Notes: generated from the sequence alone by a model not told the origin. Shown: positions 25,830 to 35,501, numbered from the stretch's first letter. The stretch: 64,000 nucleotides of DNA from Streptomonospora nanhaiensis (GCF_013410565.1 NZ_JACCFO010000001.1:1054001-1118000); one strand, 5' to 3'. Translations and numbers: made by a program.

Positions 25830-27461
25830 TCAGGCCGCCATCGCGGCGGTCATGATGTTGTCCAGGGTGATGTCGTCGCCGGTGAGCTCCCGCTCCAGCC
25901 GGCCCGCGCGCAGGGTGAGCACCCGGTCGCACACCAGGGGCAGCTCCTCCAGCTCGCTGGAGACGAAGAGGACCGCCGCGCCGTGGTCGGCCAGCTCGCG
26001 CACGATCCGGTAGATCTGCGCCTTGGCCTCCACGTCGACGCCGCGCGTGGGCTCGTCCAGCAGCAGGATCCGGCTCCTGGCGTGCAGCCAGCGGCCGATG
26101 ACGGCCTTCTGCTGGTTGCCGCCGCTGAGGTTGACGATCGGGGTGTCGGGCCGGGCGGTCTTGATGGAGAGGCGCTCGACCAGGCCGCGGCCGATGGCCG
26201 ACACCCGCGAGGGCCGCACGGTGCCGGCGGTGGAGGCGCCGCCGAACCAGGTCAGCACCATGTTCTCCGAGACCCCCAGCAGGGGGACGACGCCCTCGCC
26301 CTTGCGGTCCTCGGGGGTGATGCCCACGCCCAGGCGCTTCATGGCGCGGGGCGTGCGGCGGGCCACGGTGTCGCCCTCCACCGCGACGGTGCCCGTGGAG
26401 GGGGCGAAACCGGCCAGGGCGCGCAGGACCTCGGTGCGGCCCGAGCCCATGAGCCCGGCCAGCCCCAGCACCTCGCCGGGGTAGAGGTCGAAGGAGACCG
26501 CGTCCACCTTGGGCGGCACGGCCAGGTCGCGCACCGACAGCAGCGGGGTGCCCGAGCGGTCGACCGCCCCGGCGGGGCGGCGCACCGGCTCCTCCTCCTC
26601 GCGGCCCAGCATGAGCGACACGATGCGGGCGGTGGTGGCCCCGCGCACCGGGGTGGTCTCCACGACCGCGCCGTCGCGCATGACGGTGACGGTGTCGGCG
26701 ACCCGGCGGATCTCGTCCAGGCGGTGGCTGACGTAGACGACGCCGACACCGCGCCCGGCGACGCGGGTGACCGCGGCCAGCACGATCTCGGCCTCGCCGG
26801 CGGCCAGGGCGCTGGTGGGCTCGTCGAGGATGAGCAGCCGGGGGCGCGAGCGCAGCGCCCGCGCGATCTCCACGAGCTGCTGCTGGGCCAGGGGCAGCTC
26901 GCCGACGGGGGTGTCGGGGTCGATGTCGACGCCCAGTTCCGCGAACGCCTCGCGGGCGCCGGCCCGGATGGCGGTGTGGTCGATCCGGCCGCCGGCGGTG
27001 GGCCAGGCGCCCAGGCAGAGGTTCTCGGCCGCCGAGAGCTGGGGCACCAGGCTCAGCTCCTGGTGGACGGTGCCGACGCCGAGTTCGGCGGCCCGGCGGA
27101 CGCCGCCGTCGGCCAGGGGCGTGCCGCCGATCTCGACGGTGCCCTCATCCGGGGTCTCCACCCCGCACAGCAGGCGGATGAGGGTGGACTTGCCGGCGCC
27201 GTTGCGGCCCAGCAGCGCGCGGACCTCGCCGGCGCGGACCTCGAAGTCGACGCCGTCCAGAGCCCGGACTCCCGGGTAGGACTTGGCCACGGCGCGCGTG
27301 GCGGCCACGACGGCGCCGGGGGCGGAGGCGGGGGCGCCGGTGCCGGGGGCGGTGCCGGGAACACTGCCGGGGACACTGCCGGGGGCGGTGTTGGAGGCGG
27401 GGCCGTTCGGGGCGGCCCGACCGGGGCCGGGTGCCGCCGAGGACGGGGTGTCGCTGCTCAT
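25830..27461 (-). CDS. Sugar ABC transporter ATPase, tandem domains (RbsA-like)
   Basis: 543 residues with two ABC domains. Domain 1 has Walker A GRNGAGKST and LSLVPQLS; its signature lies in LPLAQQQLVEIARAL. Domain 2 shows the family's usual altered P-loop (GLMGSGRTEVL) and an intact LSGGNQQKAVIGRWL with LLLDEPTRGVDV. A 45-residue Ala/Pro/Gly N-terminal extension with PGSVPGSVPGTAPG repeats is unusual. It energises uptake for the downstream permease and upstream binding protein. Confidence 0.93.
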   Translation of the reverse strand: MSSDTPSSAAPGPGRAAPNGPASNTAPGSVPGSVPGTAPGTGAPASAPGAVVAATRAVAKSYPGVRALDGVDFEVRAGEVRALLGRNGAGKSTLIRLLCGVETPDEGTVEIGGTPLADGGVRRAAELGVGTVHQELSLVPQLSAAENLCLGAWPTAGGRIDHTAIRAGAREAFAELGVDIDPDTPVGELPLAQQQLVEIARALRSRPRLLILDEPTSALAAGEAEIVLAAVTRVAGRGVGVVYVSHRLDEIRRVADTVTVMRDGAVVETTPVRGATTARIVSLMLGREEEEPVRRPAGAVDRSGTPLLSVRDLAVPPKVDAVSFDLYPGEVLGLAGLMGSGRTEVLRALAGFAPSTGTVAVEGDTVARRTPRAMKRLGVGITPEDRKGEGVVPLLGVSENMVLTWFGGASTAGTVRPSRVSAIGRGLVERLSIKTARPDTPIVNLSGGNQQKAVIGRWLHARSRILLLDEPTRGVDVEAKAQIYRIVRELADHGAAVLFVSSELEELPLVCDRVLTLRAGRLERELTGDDITLDNIMTAAMAA

Positions 27462-27523
27462 GGGTGTCTCCACTCCTGGGCGTGAGCGTGGGTGCGGGCG
27501 GGAGAAGCGGGCGCGGCCACGGG

Positions 27524-28561
27524 TCAGGGGATCCCGTCCGGGTGCTCCTCCAGCCACCGGGCGCCGTCCTCGGGCGTGGTGTAGAGGTCGATGGGCGCGT
27601 CCGTGATGAACTCCTCGGGCGCGTCGCCCGCGATGATCTCCTCGACCGTCTCCCCGGCCATGCGGCCCACGACCAGGCCGGAGATGTCGACGTTGGCCTT
27701 GAGCACGGTGTGGTCGGCCAGGGCGCGGGCCGCGTCGGTGGACATGTCGCTGCCGAAGACCACCACCTCGCCCGCGCGTCCGCCGGCGTTGACCGCGCGC
27801 ACCGCGCCCATGGTGGCGCCGCCCGCCTCGCCGTAGAAGGCGTCGACGTCGGGGTGGGCGGTCAGCACGCGCTCGCCCACCTCGACGGCCTCGTCGATCG
27901 TGGCGCCCTGCTGGTTGGCGACGATCTCGGCATCGGGCAGGCGGGCGAACAGCGCCTCCTCGAAGCCCTCGCGCCGCTGGACGCAGACCTCGACGAACTC
28001 GCAGTTGAGGACGGCGATGTCGGGGTCGGTGACGCCCTCGCTCTCGAAGTGGTCGGCGGCGGCCTCGCCGAGAAGGCGGCCGAACTCGTGGGGGTCGCCC
28101 AGGATGTAGGAGGTGACGTACTTGCGGGCCGCCTCGTCGTTGATGCAGGTGTTGTAGCAGACGACGGGGATGCCGCTCTCGTGGGCCAGCCGCACCGCCG
28201 GGACGGAGGCGGTCGCCGAGACCGGGGAGAGCACGAGGGCGTCGACCCCGGCCGAGGCCGTGACGTCCACGAACGTGCTCTCCTCGGACGCGTCGCCCTG
28301 GGCGTTCAGCTCCAGCAGCTGGAACCCGCGCCCCTGCTCCTCGGCGTGGTCGCGCAGCCCCTCGCGCACCCCGGCGTAGTAGCCCTGCGCGTCCATGTAG
28401 ACGATGCCGACGCGCCCGTTCTCACCGAGCCTGCCCCCGGCGCACCCCGCGAGGGAGACCAGGCACAGCACCGCCGCCGCGGCGGCGAAGGCACGGGTGC
28501 CGAGGCGGGCGCGGCCGCCGGCGCGGTCACGCCCGGGCGGGCGCTGCGGCCATCGAGACAT
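27524..28561 (-). CDS. Sugar-binding lipoprotein of the ABC importer (RbsB-like)
   Basis: 345 residues. A basic N-terminus, hydrophobic segment and lipobox LAGC (about residue 39) give a membrane-anchored extracellular lipoprotein; the rest is a type I periplasmic-binding fold (VGIVYMDAQGYYAGVREGL, VDALVLSPVSATASV, DVDAFYGEAGG). AGGGAGG precedes the ATG. First gene of the eleven-gene operon, directly behind the putative regulated promoter. Four extra cysteines in the mature part (CYNTC, CEFVEVC) are uncommon for the family and may form disulfides. Confidence 0.9.
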   Translation of the reverse strand: MSRWPQRPPGRDRAGGRARLGTRAFAAAAAVLCLVSLAGCAGGRLGENGRVGIVYMDAQGYYAGVREGLRDHAEEQGRGFQLLELNAQGDASEESTFVDVTASAGVDALVLSPVSATASVPAVRLAHESGIPVVCYNTCINDEAARKYVTSYILGDPHEFGRLLGEAAADHFESEGVTDPDIAVLNCEFVEVCVQRREGFEEALFARLPDAEIVANQQGATIDEAVEVGERVLTAHPDVDAFYGEAGGATMGAVRAVNAGGRAGEVVVFGSDMSTDAARALADHTVLKANVDISGLVVGRMAGETVEEIIAGDAPEEFITDAPIDLYTTPEDGARWLEEHPDGIP

Positions 28562-28649
28562 GGGGGACCTCCCTGGGGTACAGGCACCCGCCTCACCTGG
28601 GAGGATGCCGTCCTGACTGGCTGAGAGCATGCCACTGTGCGCTAGGTCT

Positions 28650-28685
28650 CGTCAATGATAAATACTAATTAATTATTTTTTCCGG
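28650..28685 (-). promoter_or_regulatory. AT-rich palindrome and -35-like element upstream of the sugar operon
   Basis: TAATTAATTA (28666-28675) is a perfect palindrome within an AT tract exceptional for this genome, and a leftward TTGACG (28655-28650) lies beside it, with CATGCT 18 bases on as a weak -10. A natural target for the operon's FadR-type regulator; no experimental support. Confidence 0.4.
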
Positions 28686-28689
28686 ACAG

Positions 28690-29640
28690 GTGGTGCGAGA
28701 GCGAGGAGACGGCGCCGGGCGCCGGAGCGGACGCGGACGTGAGAGCGGACGCAGGGGGAGGGCGGACACAGGCGGGGAGGGGGACGCGAACTCGGATACC
28801 GGCACAGGAGGGCGACCACCGCTTCTCCGAGCGGATCGCCGGGCTGCGACGGGGCAGCGAGGACGGCGAGGGGCCGGGCAGGCGACCACCGGCCCCGGCT
28901 CGCGCTCTGCACCGGCGACGGTGGTTCCCAACGGCGGCCGCGCACCCGGGGCGCGGGAATCACGCCCAAGGGGTGAGGGCGGTCCACGCTCGGACACCGC
29001 GGTCGGCGGGACCGGAGCGACAAGGCACGAAGCTCTGAAGGCGGTTCAGCGCCGCCCCTTCTTCAAGGGAGAGGCTCCAGCCGCCGAGTCGCGGCCCATC
29101 CTCGGTCGCCGTCGACCCGCGTGCCGCCGAACCCGACAAGCCGGCAGCGCGCATGTCTCATGGAGCGAGACGATTGGGGCTGCTTTCACGACGGTCTACG
29201 CGCCACGGCAGCCCGTGTGAACGCGAGCGCATACCCGTCACATCAAGAAGCGGGCATAAGGGGCAAATCGACACGCCCCAGCGCATGACGTCTCACCATG
29301 TGGCCATCCAGCCACCGGAGAGTCCGCATCCTCCGTGAGCGACAGTCATCGGAAAGAGCGGGCAATACTCCCAAACCACCGGGCCTCTGCGCGACGACTT
29401 AGCGGCTCTCGCACCCGGCGCCCCTCCCGCGGGTCCTCAGACGCGCGGCCGCCCCCGGCTCCGGCACTCATCCCTCGGCAAACGCGCCCAGCCGCCGCCC
29501 CGCCTCAACCCGGCCGCCGACAGGCGAACCAATGGCCGCATGCCGAACACCCGTCACCTCGTCACGGCCCCGGCCCTCCGCCCCGTGTACCGACGGCCGC
29601 ACGCGAACCGCCCGCCGCCCTCCCCGCCGCCTCTCGGGCC
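28690..29640. other. Interval of about 950 bases without a supportable gene
   Basis: Frames here are short, lack ribosome sites and look like low-complexity GC-rich shadow coding. It separates the divergently placed... in fact same-direction sugar and sigma-factor operons. No RNA gene, repeat array or transposase remnant was recognised. Confidence 0.55.
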
Positions 29641-30948
29641 TTACAGCGTCGCGATGCGCTCCAACAGCACGGCGCGCTGGCGCTCGTTGCCCGCGAGGTC
29701 GGCCGCGCGCCGCAGTTCCTCGCGGGCCTCGTCGGTGCGGCCGAGGCGGGCGAGGAGCTCACCGCGCGCGCTGGGCAGCAGGTGGGAGCCGGCGAGCCGC
29801 TTGGCGTCGAGTTCCTCGTCGAGGATGCGCAGCGCCGTGGCCGGGTCGGCCGCCATCGACACCGCCACGGCGCGGTTCAGGGTCACCACCGGGTTCTTGG
29901 TGAGCTGCTCCAGCGCCGTGTAGAGGGTGACGATCTGCTCCCAGTCGGTGTCCGCGACGTCGGCCGCGCGGGCGTGGCAGGCGGCGATCGCGGCCTGCAG
30001 CCCGTAGGGCCCGCGCCCCCGCGCGAAGGCGTCGGCGCGCGCCAGGGCCGCGAGGCCGCGCGTGATCTGCCCCCGGTCCCAGCGGCTGCGGTCCTGGTCG
30101 GCCAGCAGGACCGGGCTGCCGTCGGGGCCCACCCGGGCGGCGAATCGCGACGCCTGGATCTCCATCAGCGCGACCAGCGCGTGCGCCTCGGGTTCGCGCG
30201 GGGCCAGCGCCGCCACCATGCGCCCGAGCCGCAGCGCCTCGCCGGCGAGGTCGGCCCGGATGACGCGATCGCCCGAGGTCGCCGCGTACCCCTCGGTGAA
30301 GACGAGGTAGACCACGGCGAGCACCGCCGACAGCCGCTTGCCCCACTCGTGGGGCTCGGGCACCGCGAAGGGCACCCGGGCCGCCGAGAGCGTCTTCTTG
30401 GCCCGCACGATGCGCTGCTGCATCGTCGGGACCGGTACGAGGAACATCCGCGCGATCTCCTCGGTGGTGAGACCGCTGACCACGCGCAGGGTGAGCGCCA
30501 CCTGCGCCTCCCGGCTCAGCACCGGGTGGCAGGCCGCGAAGACGAGCTTGAGCACGTCGTCCTCGATCGGCTCCCACTCCTGCTCGGCCGCCGTGCCCAG
30601 GTCGTGGGCCATGGTCCGGTACCGCTCGTCGAGGCGCTCGCTGCGGCGCCACGCGTCGATCGCCCGGCGCTTGGCCACGGCGGTGAGCCAGGCGCCCGCG
30701 TTGCGCGGGACGCCCGACTCAGGCCACTGGGCGAGGGCGTCGGCGAGCGCGTCCTGGGCGAGGTCCTCGGCCAGGCCGACGTCGCCGACCATGCGCGCGA
30801 CCGTGGCCACGACACGCGCTCCCTCGATGCGCCACACCGCCTCGACGGTGCGGCGGACGTCGTCGGTCACCGCGCCCCCGTCCGTTCGCCGCTCACTGCC
30901 GTCCTCGTTCCGCGTTCCGTCCGTGCCCGCCGCCGCCGTCGTCGTCAC
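29641..30948 (-). CDS. ECF42-group RNA polymerase sigma factor with C-terminal TPR-like domain
   Basis: 435 residues. Sigma region 2 (about 35-100, AEDLAQDALADALAQWP and NAGAWLTAVAKRRAIDAWRR) and region 4 (about 150-200, VVSGLTTEEIARMFLVPVPTMQQRI) are followed by about 230 residues of helical repeat sequence, the mark of ECF42 factors. The GTG start is weakly supported by GGAG. It lies 30 bases after the DGPF-family gene; this pairing is the known signature of the group. No anti-sigma factor is present; the C-terminal domain is thought to control activity. Confidence 0.92.
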   Translation of the reverse strand: MTTTAAAGTDGTRNEDGSERRTDGGAVTDDVRRTVEAVWRIEGARVVATVARMVGDVGLAEDLAQDALADALAQWPESGVPRNAGAWLTAVAKRRAIDAWRRSERLDERYRTMAHDLGTAAEQEWEPIEDDVLKLVFAACHPVLSREAQVALTLRVVSGLTTEEIARMFLVPVPTMQQRIVRAKKTLSAARVPFAVPEPHEWGKRLSAVLAVVYLVFTEGYAATSGDRVIRADLAGEALRLGRMVAALAPREPEAHALVALMEIQASRFAARVGPDGSPVLLADQDRSRWDRGQITRGLAALARADAFARGRGPYGLQAAIAACHARAADVADTDWEQIVTLYTALEQLTKNPVVTLNRAVAVSMAADPATALRILDEELDAKRLAGSHLLPSARGELLARLGRTDEAREELRRAADLAGNERQRAVLLERIATL

Positions 30949-30978
30949 CGGGACTCCGCTCCGTGTCCGGTGGCGCCG

Positions 30979-31401
30979 TCACTCGGTGCCGAGGTCCTTG
31001 CGCCAGCCCTTCTCCTTCTCCAGGTACTCGTTGCCGGAGAAGTCCTCGAAGTCGCTCTCGTCGGTCACGCGGCGCACCTCAAGCTTGGACCCCGCGCCGA
31101 GGGGGGCGCGCTTGGCCCACTCCACGGCCTCCTCCTTGTTGGCGACCTGGATGATCCAGAAGCCGTTGAACAACTCGTGGATCTCGCCGTAGGGGCCGTC
31201 GGTGACGATGGGCTCCTCGGCGGCGAAGTCCACGACCGCCCCCTCCTCGGCGTCGCTCAGGCCCTCGCCCGACAGCAGGACGCCCGCCTTCATCATCGAC
31301 TCGTTGTAGGCGCCCATCGCGTTGATCATCTCCTCGATGGGCATGTTCTTGGCGGCTTCGACGGCGGCGGCGTTAGCGCGCATGATGAGCATGTACTTCA
31401 T
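30979..31401 (-). CDS. YCII-related DGPF-domain protein
   Basis: 140 residues of the DGPF/YCII family: MKYMLIMRAN at the start, the TDGPYGEIHELFNGFWIIQV core (motif at about 67) and a helical C-terminal end. AGGAGA precedes the ATG. Known: DGPF proteins are the main conserved targets and partners of ECF42 sigma factors, in one autoregulated operon. Biochemical function remains unknown. Confidence 0.92.
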   Translation of the reverse strand: MKYMLIMRANAAAVEAAKNMPIEEMINAMGAYNESMMKAGVLLSGEGLSDAEEGAVVDFAAEEPIVTDGPYGEIHELFNGFWIIQVANKEEAVEWAKRAPLGAGSKLEVRRVTDESDFEDFSGNEYLEKEKGWRKDLGTE

Positions 31402-31456
31402 GGTGGTTCTCCTCTGTTGTGCGAGCGGCGCCGTGATCCGCGCCTCTGACTAAGAC

Positions 31457-31483
31457 GTCGAACGGCGCGGGCCCCGATCGACA
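31457..31483 (-). promoter_or_regulatory. ECF42-type promoter of the DGPF-sigma operon
   Basis: Leftward TGTCGA (31483-31478), 17 bases, then CGAC (31460-31457). This fits the ECF42 promoter pattern as I recall it (TGTCGA at -35 and CGA/TC at -10). It lies 56 bases before the DGPF start and implies autoregulation. Confidence 0.72.
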
Positions 31484-31685
31484 CAGTGGTGGATTTTTTC
31501 TCAGGAATTTCCGGCGGGGTCCGGGACAGCCCGCCGCCGGACATTCCCTACGCCTTCGCCGCGCCGGTGACCTGCGATTCCGGGAGCCGCAGAGCCCCGG
31601 GGCCGCCCGCCGCCCCACCGGTACCCGGCCCCCGTGCCGCCGCCGTCCTCCGCACCCGACCGCCCTGCCGGGCCCCGGACGTCCC

Positions 31686-32417
31686 CTACAGCCGCCTTTC
31701 CACCACCGGCCGCAGACCCTCAACGAAGTCGGAGTTGCGCGGGGGGACGAGCCACGTGCGCGGCCCCTCGGTGTCGTCGACGACGCTGGGCGGGCAGTAC
31801 TCGGTGTCCAGGAAGGCGGTGTTGGCGCCCTCCACCTTGGCGGGGTCGCTGCGCAGCGGGAAGCCGCCGACGGTGCGGCCGGTGGCGGCCTCGCGCACCA
31901 CCACCGTCATGCGGACCGCCGCGATCGCGAACGTGCCGTCCTGCATCCGGTAGGAGCAGTGCTCCAGGGGCTTTCCGACCGCGTCGTAGTACACGCACGC
32001 CACGACCTGCGCCGCAGTGCGCTCCTCGCCGCCCTCCTCGCCCTCGCCCCCATCGCCGCTATCGCCGTTCCCGGCCGGCCGCCACTCCTCGGGCAGTTCG
32101 TAGGCCCGCCCCGGCGGGTCGTCGCCGACGGCCATCTCGGCCTCCAGCGGCGCGCCGTCGCGCGTCCGCCGCGCGAAGTCCAGGGTGTCGACCACGGCGG
32201 CCGGATGCGGCGGGGCGCCCGCGTAGCCGGGGCTGTCGGGGTTGTAGGGGCGCGGGCGCGCGGCGGGCTCGCCGGGGGCGGGGGCGACCGGGCAGGCGGC
32301 GCTCGGACCGCCCGGCGGGTCGCCGCCGAGCCGGGGCGGGTTGAGGGCCAGTGCGACCGCCACACCGGCCGCGGCCGCGACGGCGGCGACCCACAGGGCC
32401 GGATGCCGCGCCGTCAC
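31686..32417 (-). CDS. Hypothetical membrane-anchored or secreted protein
   Basis: 243 residues: one N-terminal hydrophobic helix (PALWVAAVAAAAGVAVALAL) without lipobox, a Pro/Gly-rich linker, an acidic run (GDSGDGGEGEEGGEE, about 118-132) and a mixed alpha/beta C-terminal half with five cysteines. Starts at GTG with AGGG upstream. No family recognised. An extracytoplasmic role is inferred from topology. Alone between the sigma operon and an acetyltransferase gene. Confidence 0.6.
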   Translation of the reverse strand: MTARHPALWVAAVAAAAGVAVALALNPPRLGGDPPGGPSAACPVAPAPGEPAARPRPYNPDSPGYAGAPPHPAAVVDTLDFARRTRDGAPLEAEMAVGDDPPGRAYELPEEWRPAGNGDSGDGGEGEEGGEERTAAQVVACVYYDAVGKPLEHCSYRMQDGTFAIAAVRMTVVVREAATGRTVGGFPLRSDPAKVEGANTAFLDTEYCPPSVVDDTEGPRTWLVPPRNSDFVEGLRPVVERRL

Positions 32418-32603
32418 CGGGTGGCCCTCGCTGCCGTGTCGGTCACCGCTGCCGTCTCCGTCCGTCGCCGTGCCCCCCGATCCTCCCGGCGGCGCACGGC
32501 GGCCCGCAAGGGGAGCCGCACGGGATCGGCGCGGATGTCGGGGCGGTGGCCGGATGCGGCCGCCGCGTGCCCGTGCCGCCGCAGGAGCGCCGCCCGTGCC
32601 GCC

Positions 32604-33197
32604 CTACTCCTCCTCGTGCAGGGTGCGCACCGGGCGGGCCGGGTTGCCCACGGCGACGACGTTGGCGGGCACGTCCCGGGTGACGACCGCCCCGGCGCCG
32701 ATCACGCTGTTGTCGCCGATGGTGACCCCGGGCAGCACGATCGCGCCGCCGCCCAGCCACACGTTGTCGCCGATGGTGATCGGCCGGGCGGCCTCCAGCT
32801 TGTCGCGCCGGGGGCGCGGATCCAGGGGGTGGGTGGGGGTGAGCAGTTGGACGTTGGGGCCGAACTGGCAGTCCGCGCCGATGGTGATCGCGGCGACGTC
32901 CAGCGCGGTCAGGTTGTAGTTGACGAAGGTCCGGGCGCCGATGGCGATGTTGCTCCCGTAGTCGACGTGGAGCGGCGGCCGCACGTGCGCGCCCTCCCCC
33001 ACCGACCCCAGCAGCTCCCGCAGCACCGCCTGGGCCGCCTCGGCGTCCTCCGCGAAGGCGGCCTGGAACCGCGCGGCCAGCCGCACGGCGCGCTGCTGGC
33101 GCCGGGCGATCTCGGGATCGTCGGCGATGTAGAGGTCTCCGGCGAGCATCCGCTCCAGGTTCGTACGGGGGTCGTCCGCGAAGTAGTCCGTCGCCAT
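32604..33197 (-). CDS. Maltose/galactoside O-acetyltransferase-like hexapeptide protein
   Basis: 197 residues. N-terminal Mac domain (ATDYFADDPRTNLERMLAGDLYIADDPE) and left-handed beta-helix turns (GSNIAIGARTFVNYN, ITIGDNVWLGGGAIVLPGVTIGDNSVIGAGAVVTRDV) with the catalytic His in LLTPTHPLDP. Known family: trimeric, acetyl-CoA dependent acetylation of maltose or other sugars in the cytoplasm. Length normal; the ATG is chosen where homology begins. Confidence 0.9.
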   Translation of the reverse strand: MATDYFADDPRTNLERMLAGDLYIADDPEIARRQQRAVRLAARFQAAFAEDAEAAQAVLRELLGSVGEGAHVRPPLHVDYGSNIAIGARTFVNYNLTALDVAAITIGADCQFGPNVQLLTPTHPLDPRPRRDKLEAARPITIGDNVWLGGGAIVLPGVTIGDNSVIGAGAVVTRDVPANVVAVGNPARPVRTLHEEE

Positions 33198-33397
33198 GGG
33201 ATCCGACCGTACCGTCCGCGGCCGCCGCGGGGGCGGGTTACCGGCGGGCGCACCGCGCCGAGGCCGGAGGCTTCCCGCGCCGCGCTCCCCCGTCCGGGGG
33301 CCGTGTTCCCCCGCGCGGGTGAGGACCGCGGCCCGCTCCCCTTGCCACCGTTGACGCGGGCCGGACCGCCGGCCCCGACGCGGAAGAGGGGACACCC

Positions 33398-33979
33398 ATG
33401 ACAACCACGACGCCACCCCCGGCCCCCGCGGCCGCGGCCCGGATCCGGGCCGCGTGGCGGGCCGCGCACGAACCCGTGCCCGGCGTCCCCCGCTGGGCCC
33501 GCTACGCCGCCTACGCCGTTCCCCTCACCGTGCTGCCCTCCGGCCTGTGGCGGCTTCCGGTGGCCTTCCTCGAAGAGGTCGGCTTCGGCGAGCGGGTGTA
33601 CATCGTGCTGCTGTCGGTGGTGTCGGAGCTGCTGGCCTTCACCGCCGTCGGTCTGGTCGCCGGGTGGGGCGAGCGGTTCCCGCGCTGGATCCCGTGGCTG
33701 CGCGGCCGCCGGGTGCCGACCCCCGCCGCGGTCGTCCCGGCCGCCGCCGGCGCCGTGCTCCTGACGGCCCTGTGGACCTGGACCTTCGCCACCCACTTCG
33801 CGGGGCTGACCGTGCGCGGCGACCCGATCCCCGCCGAGTTCCCCACCCAGGCGGGCGGCTGGCAGGCCGTCGTGCTCTACGCCTGCTACCTCCCCCTCGT
33901 CCTGTGGGGTCCGCTCCTGGCCGCCGTCACCTGGGCCTACTGGCGGCGCCGGCGGCGGTCGCCCCACGGCGGGGCCTGA
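33398..33979 (+). CDS. Hypothetical four-helix membrane protein
   Basis: 193 residues with four hydrophobic segments (about 45-60, 68-90, 115-135 and 155-180), connected by short loops and ending in an Arg-rich tail ([12 protein letters not shown]). Found on its own strand between leftward genes. No motif or family function is recognised; integral membrane localisation is clear. Confidence 0.7.
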   Translation: MTTTTPPPAPAAAARIRAAWRAAHEPVPGVPRWARYAAYAVPLTVLPSGLWRLPVAFLEEVGFGERVYIVLLSVVSELLAFTAVGLVAGWGERFPRWIPWLRGRRVPTPAAVVPAAAGAVLLTALWTWTFATHFAGLTVRGDPIPAEFPTQAGGWQAVVLYACYLPLVLWGPLLAAVTWAYWRRRRRSPHGGA

Positions 33980-33992
33980 GCCCCTCGCGGTG

Positions 33993-35435
33993 TCAGACCG
34001 CCAGCGCCCGCGACGGCGGTGTGTCCCGGTCGGGCTCCCCGCCCTCGTAGGCGCGCCAGGCCCGGGCCAGGCGCTCGGCCGCCGTGGTGAGGGTGGCGTG
34101 GTCGGCGAGGAAGTGGATGCGGACGAACTCCCGGCTGCCGCCGGAGGCGTCCAGGCCGCTGCCCGGCAGGACGGCGACACCGTGGCGCAGGGCCGTCTGG
34201 GCGAAGGAGTCGCCGTCGCCGTGCGGGAGGCGGACCCACAGGGTCTGGCCGCCGGGGACCGGCGGGGCCTGCCAGTCCGGCAGCCGCCGCGCGAGTTCGG
34301 TGCGCAGGTGGTCGTGGCGGGCGCGGCGGTCGGCCGCCCCGTCCGCGCACAGGGACTCCACGCGCGGCAGCAGCTCGGCGGCGGCGAGCTGCGCGGCGAC
34401 GTTGCCGCCCAGGTCGTGGACGGCGCGCAGCCGGCCGAGGCGGTCGACGACCGGGCGCGGTGCGCGGATCCAGCCCACGCGCAGGCCGCCCCAGACGCTC
34501 TTGCTCAGGGAGCCCACCGAGATCACCGTCCGGCCGTAGGCGGCCAGCGGCGGCGGGGTGTCCCGGCCGGGGAAGGCGAGGTGGGCCAGGACCTCGTCGT
34601 CCACGAGCGGCACCCCGGCCGCCTCCGCCGCCGCCGCGAGCCGCCGGCGGACCAGCGGCGGCAGGACCGCCCCGGTGGGGTTGTGGTGGGTGGCGGCGAC
34701 GTAGGCGAGGTCGGGGCGGCGGCCCCGGTCGCGCACGGCGCGCCCGAACCCGTCCAGGCCCACGGGCAGGGTCCGCACGGCGGCCGCCTGCTCGCGGAAC
34801 GCCTCCAGGGCGCCGGGGTAGGTGGGCGCCTCGACCAGTGCCGTGCCGCCGGGCCCCACGAAGGCGCGGGCCAGCAGCGCCAGCGCCTGCTGGCCGCCGT
34901 TGGTGACGAGCACCTGGTCGGGCTCGGTGGGCACCCCGCGCCGCGCGTAGTGCTCGGCCACCGCGCGGCGCAGCCGGACGTGGCCCAGCGGGTGGTAGCC
35001 GATGTCGCCGGTCACCTCGCGCAGCCGCGCCAGCGCCCGCTCGTAGGCGGCCGGCAGGGCGGGCGGCGGCGCGTCGGGCGCGGCGCACGCCAGCAGGACG
35101 ACGTCGTCGCGGGGCTCCAGCAGGTGGAGGAAGACCGGCGCGCCCGTGCTCTCGCGGGGGCCGGGCCGCACGGGTCCGGCCACCCGGGTGCCGCTGCCCT
35201 GCCGCCGCCGGATGCGGCCCTCACGGCGCAGCTCCTCGTAGGCGGCCACGACGGTCCCGCGCGCCACGGTGAGCGCGGCGGCCAGCGTGCGGTCGGGCGG
35301 CAGCGCGGTGCCGGGGGCAAGCTCGCCCTCGTCGATGAGGCGGCGCAGCCGCGCGGCGAGCAGGAGGTACAGCGGTCCGCGGCCGGCCGACCAGCGGCCC
35401 AGGCGGTCGGCCAGCGCGGCCGGGTCCATCGACAT
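33993..35435 (-). CDS. MocR/PdxR-family regulator: GntR winged helix fused to class I aminotransferase fold
   Basis: 480 residues. GntR winged helix (about 15-80, [24 protein letters not shown]) joined to an aminotransferase-like domain with the PLP lysine in [17 protein letters not shown] (about 310), NPTGAVLP and ATHHNPTG. Known: MocR regulators sense PLP or amino compounds and usually control an adjacent gene. Here a cupin gene is divergent, with an ATTGGT/ACCAAT inverted repeat between. The ATG at the outer of two close Met codons is used. Confidence 0.9.
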   Translation of the reverse strand: MSMDPAALADRLGRWSAGRGPLYLLLAARLRRLIDEGELAPGTALPPDRTLAAALTVARGTVVAAYEELRREGRIRRRQGSGTRVAGPVRPGPRESTGAPVFLHLLEPRDDVVLLACAAPDAPPPALPAAYERALARLREVTGDIGYHPLGHVRLRRAVAEHYARRGVPTEPDQVLVTNGGQQALALLARAFVGPGGTALVEAPTYPGALEAFREQAAAVRTLPVGLDGFGRAVRDRGRRPDLAYVAATHHNPTGAVLPPLVRRRLAAAAEAAGVPLVDDEVLAHLAFPGRDTPPPLAAYGRTVISVGSLSKSVWGGLRVGWIRAPRPVVDRLGRLRAVHDLGGNVAAQLAAAELLPRVESLCADGAADRRARHDHLRTELARRLPDWQAPPVPGGQTLWVRLPHGDGDSFAQTALRHGVAVLPGSGLDASGGSREFVRIHFLADHATLTTAAERLARAWRAYEGGEPDRDTPPSRALAV

Positions 35436-35478
35436 GAGCGCGCTCTTTCGAGGGGGTGTTCGGGGGGAGGGGTGGGGG

Positions 35479-35501
35479 ATTGGTTCGTTCGGTGGACCAA
35501 T
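35479..35501. promoter_or_regulatory. Inverted repeat in MocR-cupin divergent promoter
   Basis: ATTGGT (35479-35484) and ACCAAT (35496-35501) are exact inverted arms separated by 11 bases, and an extra ATTGG lies at 35510-35514. Position 44 bases from the MocR start and 52 from the cupin start suits an operator for both. Confidence 0.6.

Noticed and set aside
23592-27485. Rightward open frame of 1297 codons over the dehydrogenase and ABC importer genes
   Set aside because: Antisense shadow of four clear genes; composition is repetitive and no domain is recognisable.
28690-29220. Open frame of 176 codons upstream of the sugar operon
   Set aside because: Arg/Gly/Pro low-complexity sequence, start in the AT-rich promoter zone without ribosome site.
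33305-33330. CRISPR-like string GTGTTCCCCCGCGCGGG near the acetyltransferase gene
   Set aside because: Only the ends resemble a type I-E repeat, the stem is altered, and GC-rich intergenic DNA makes such matches likely by chance.
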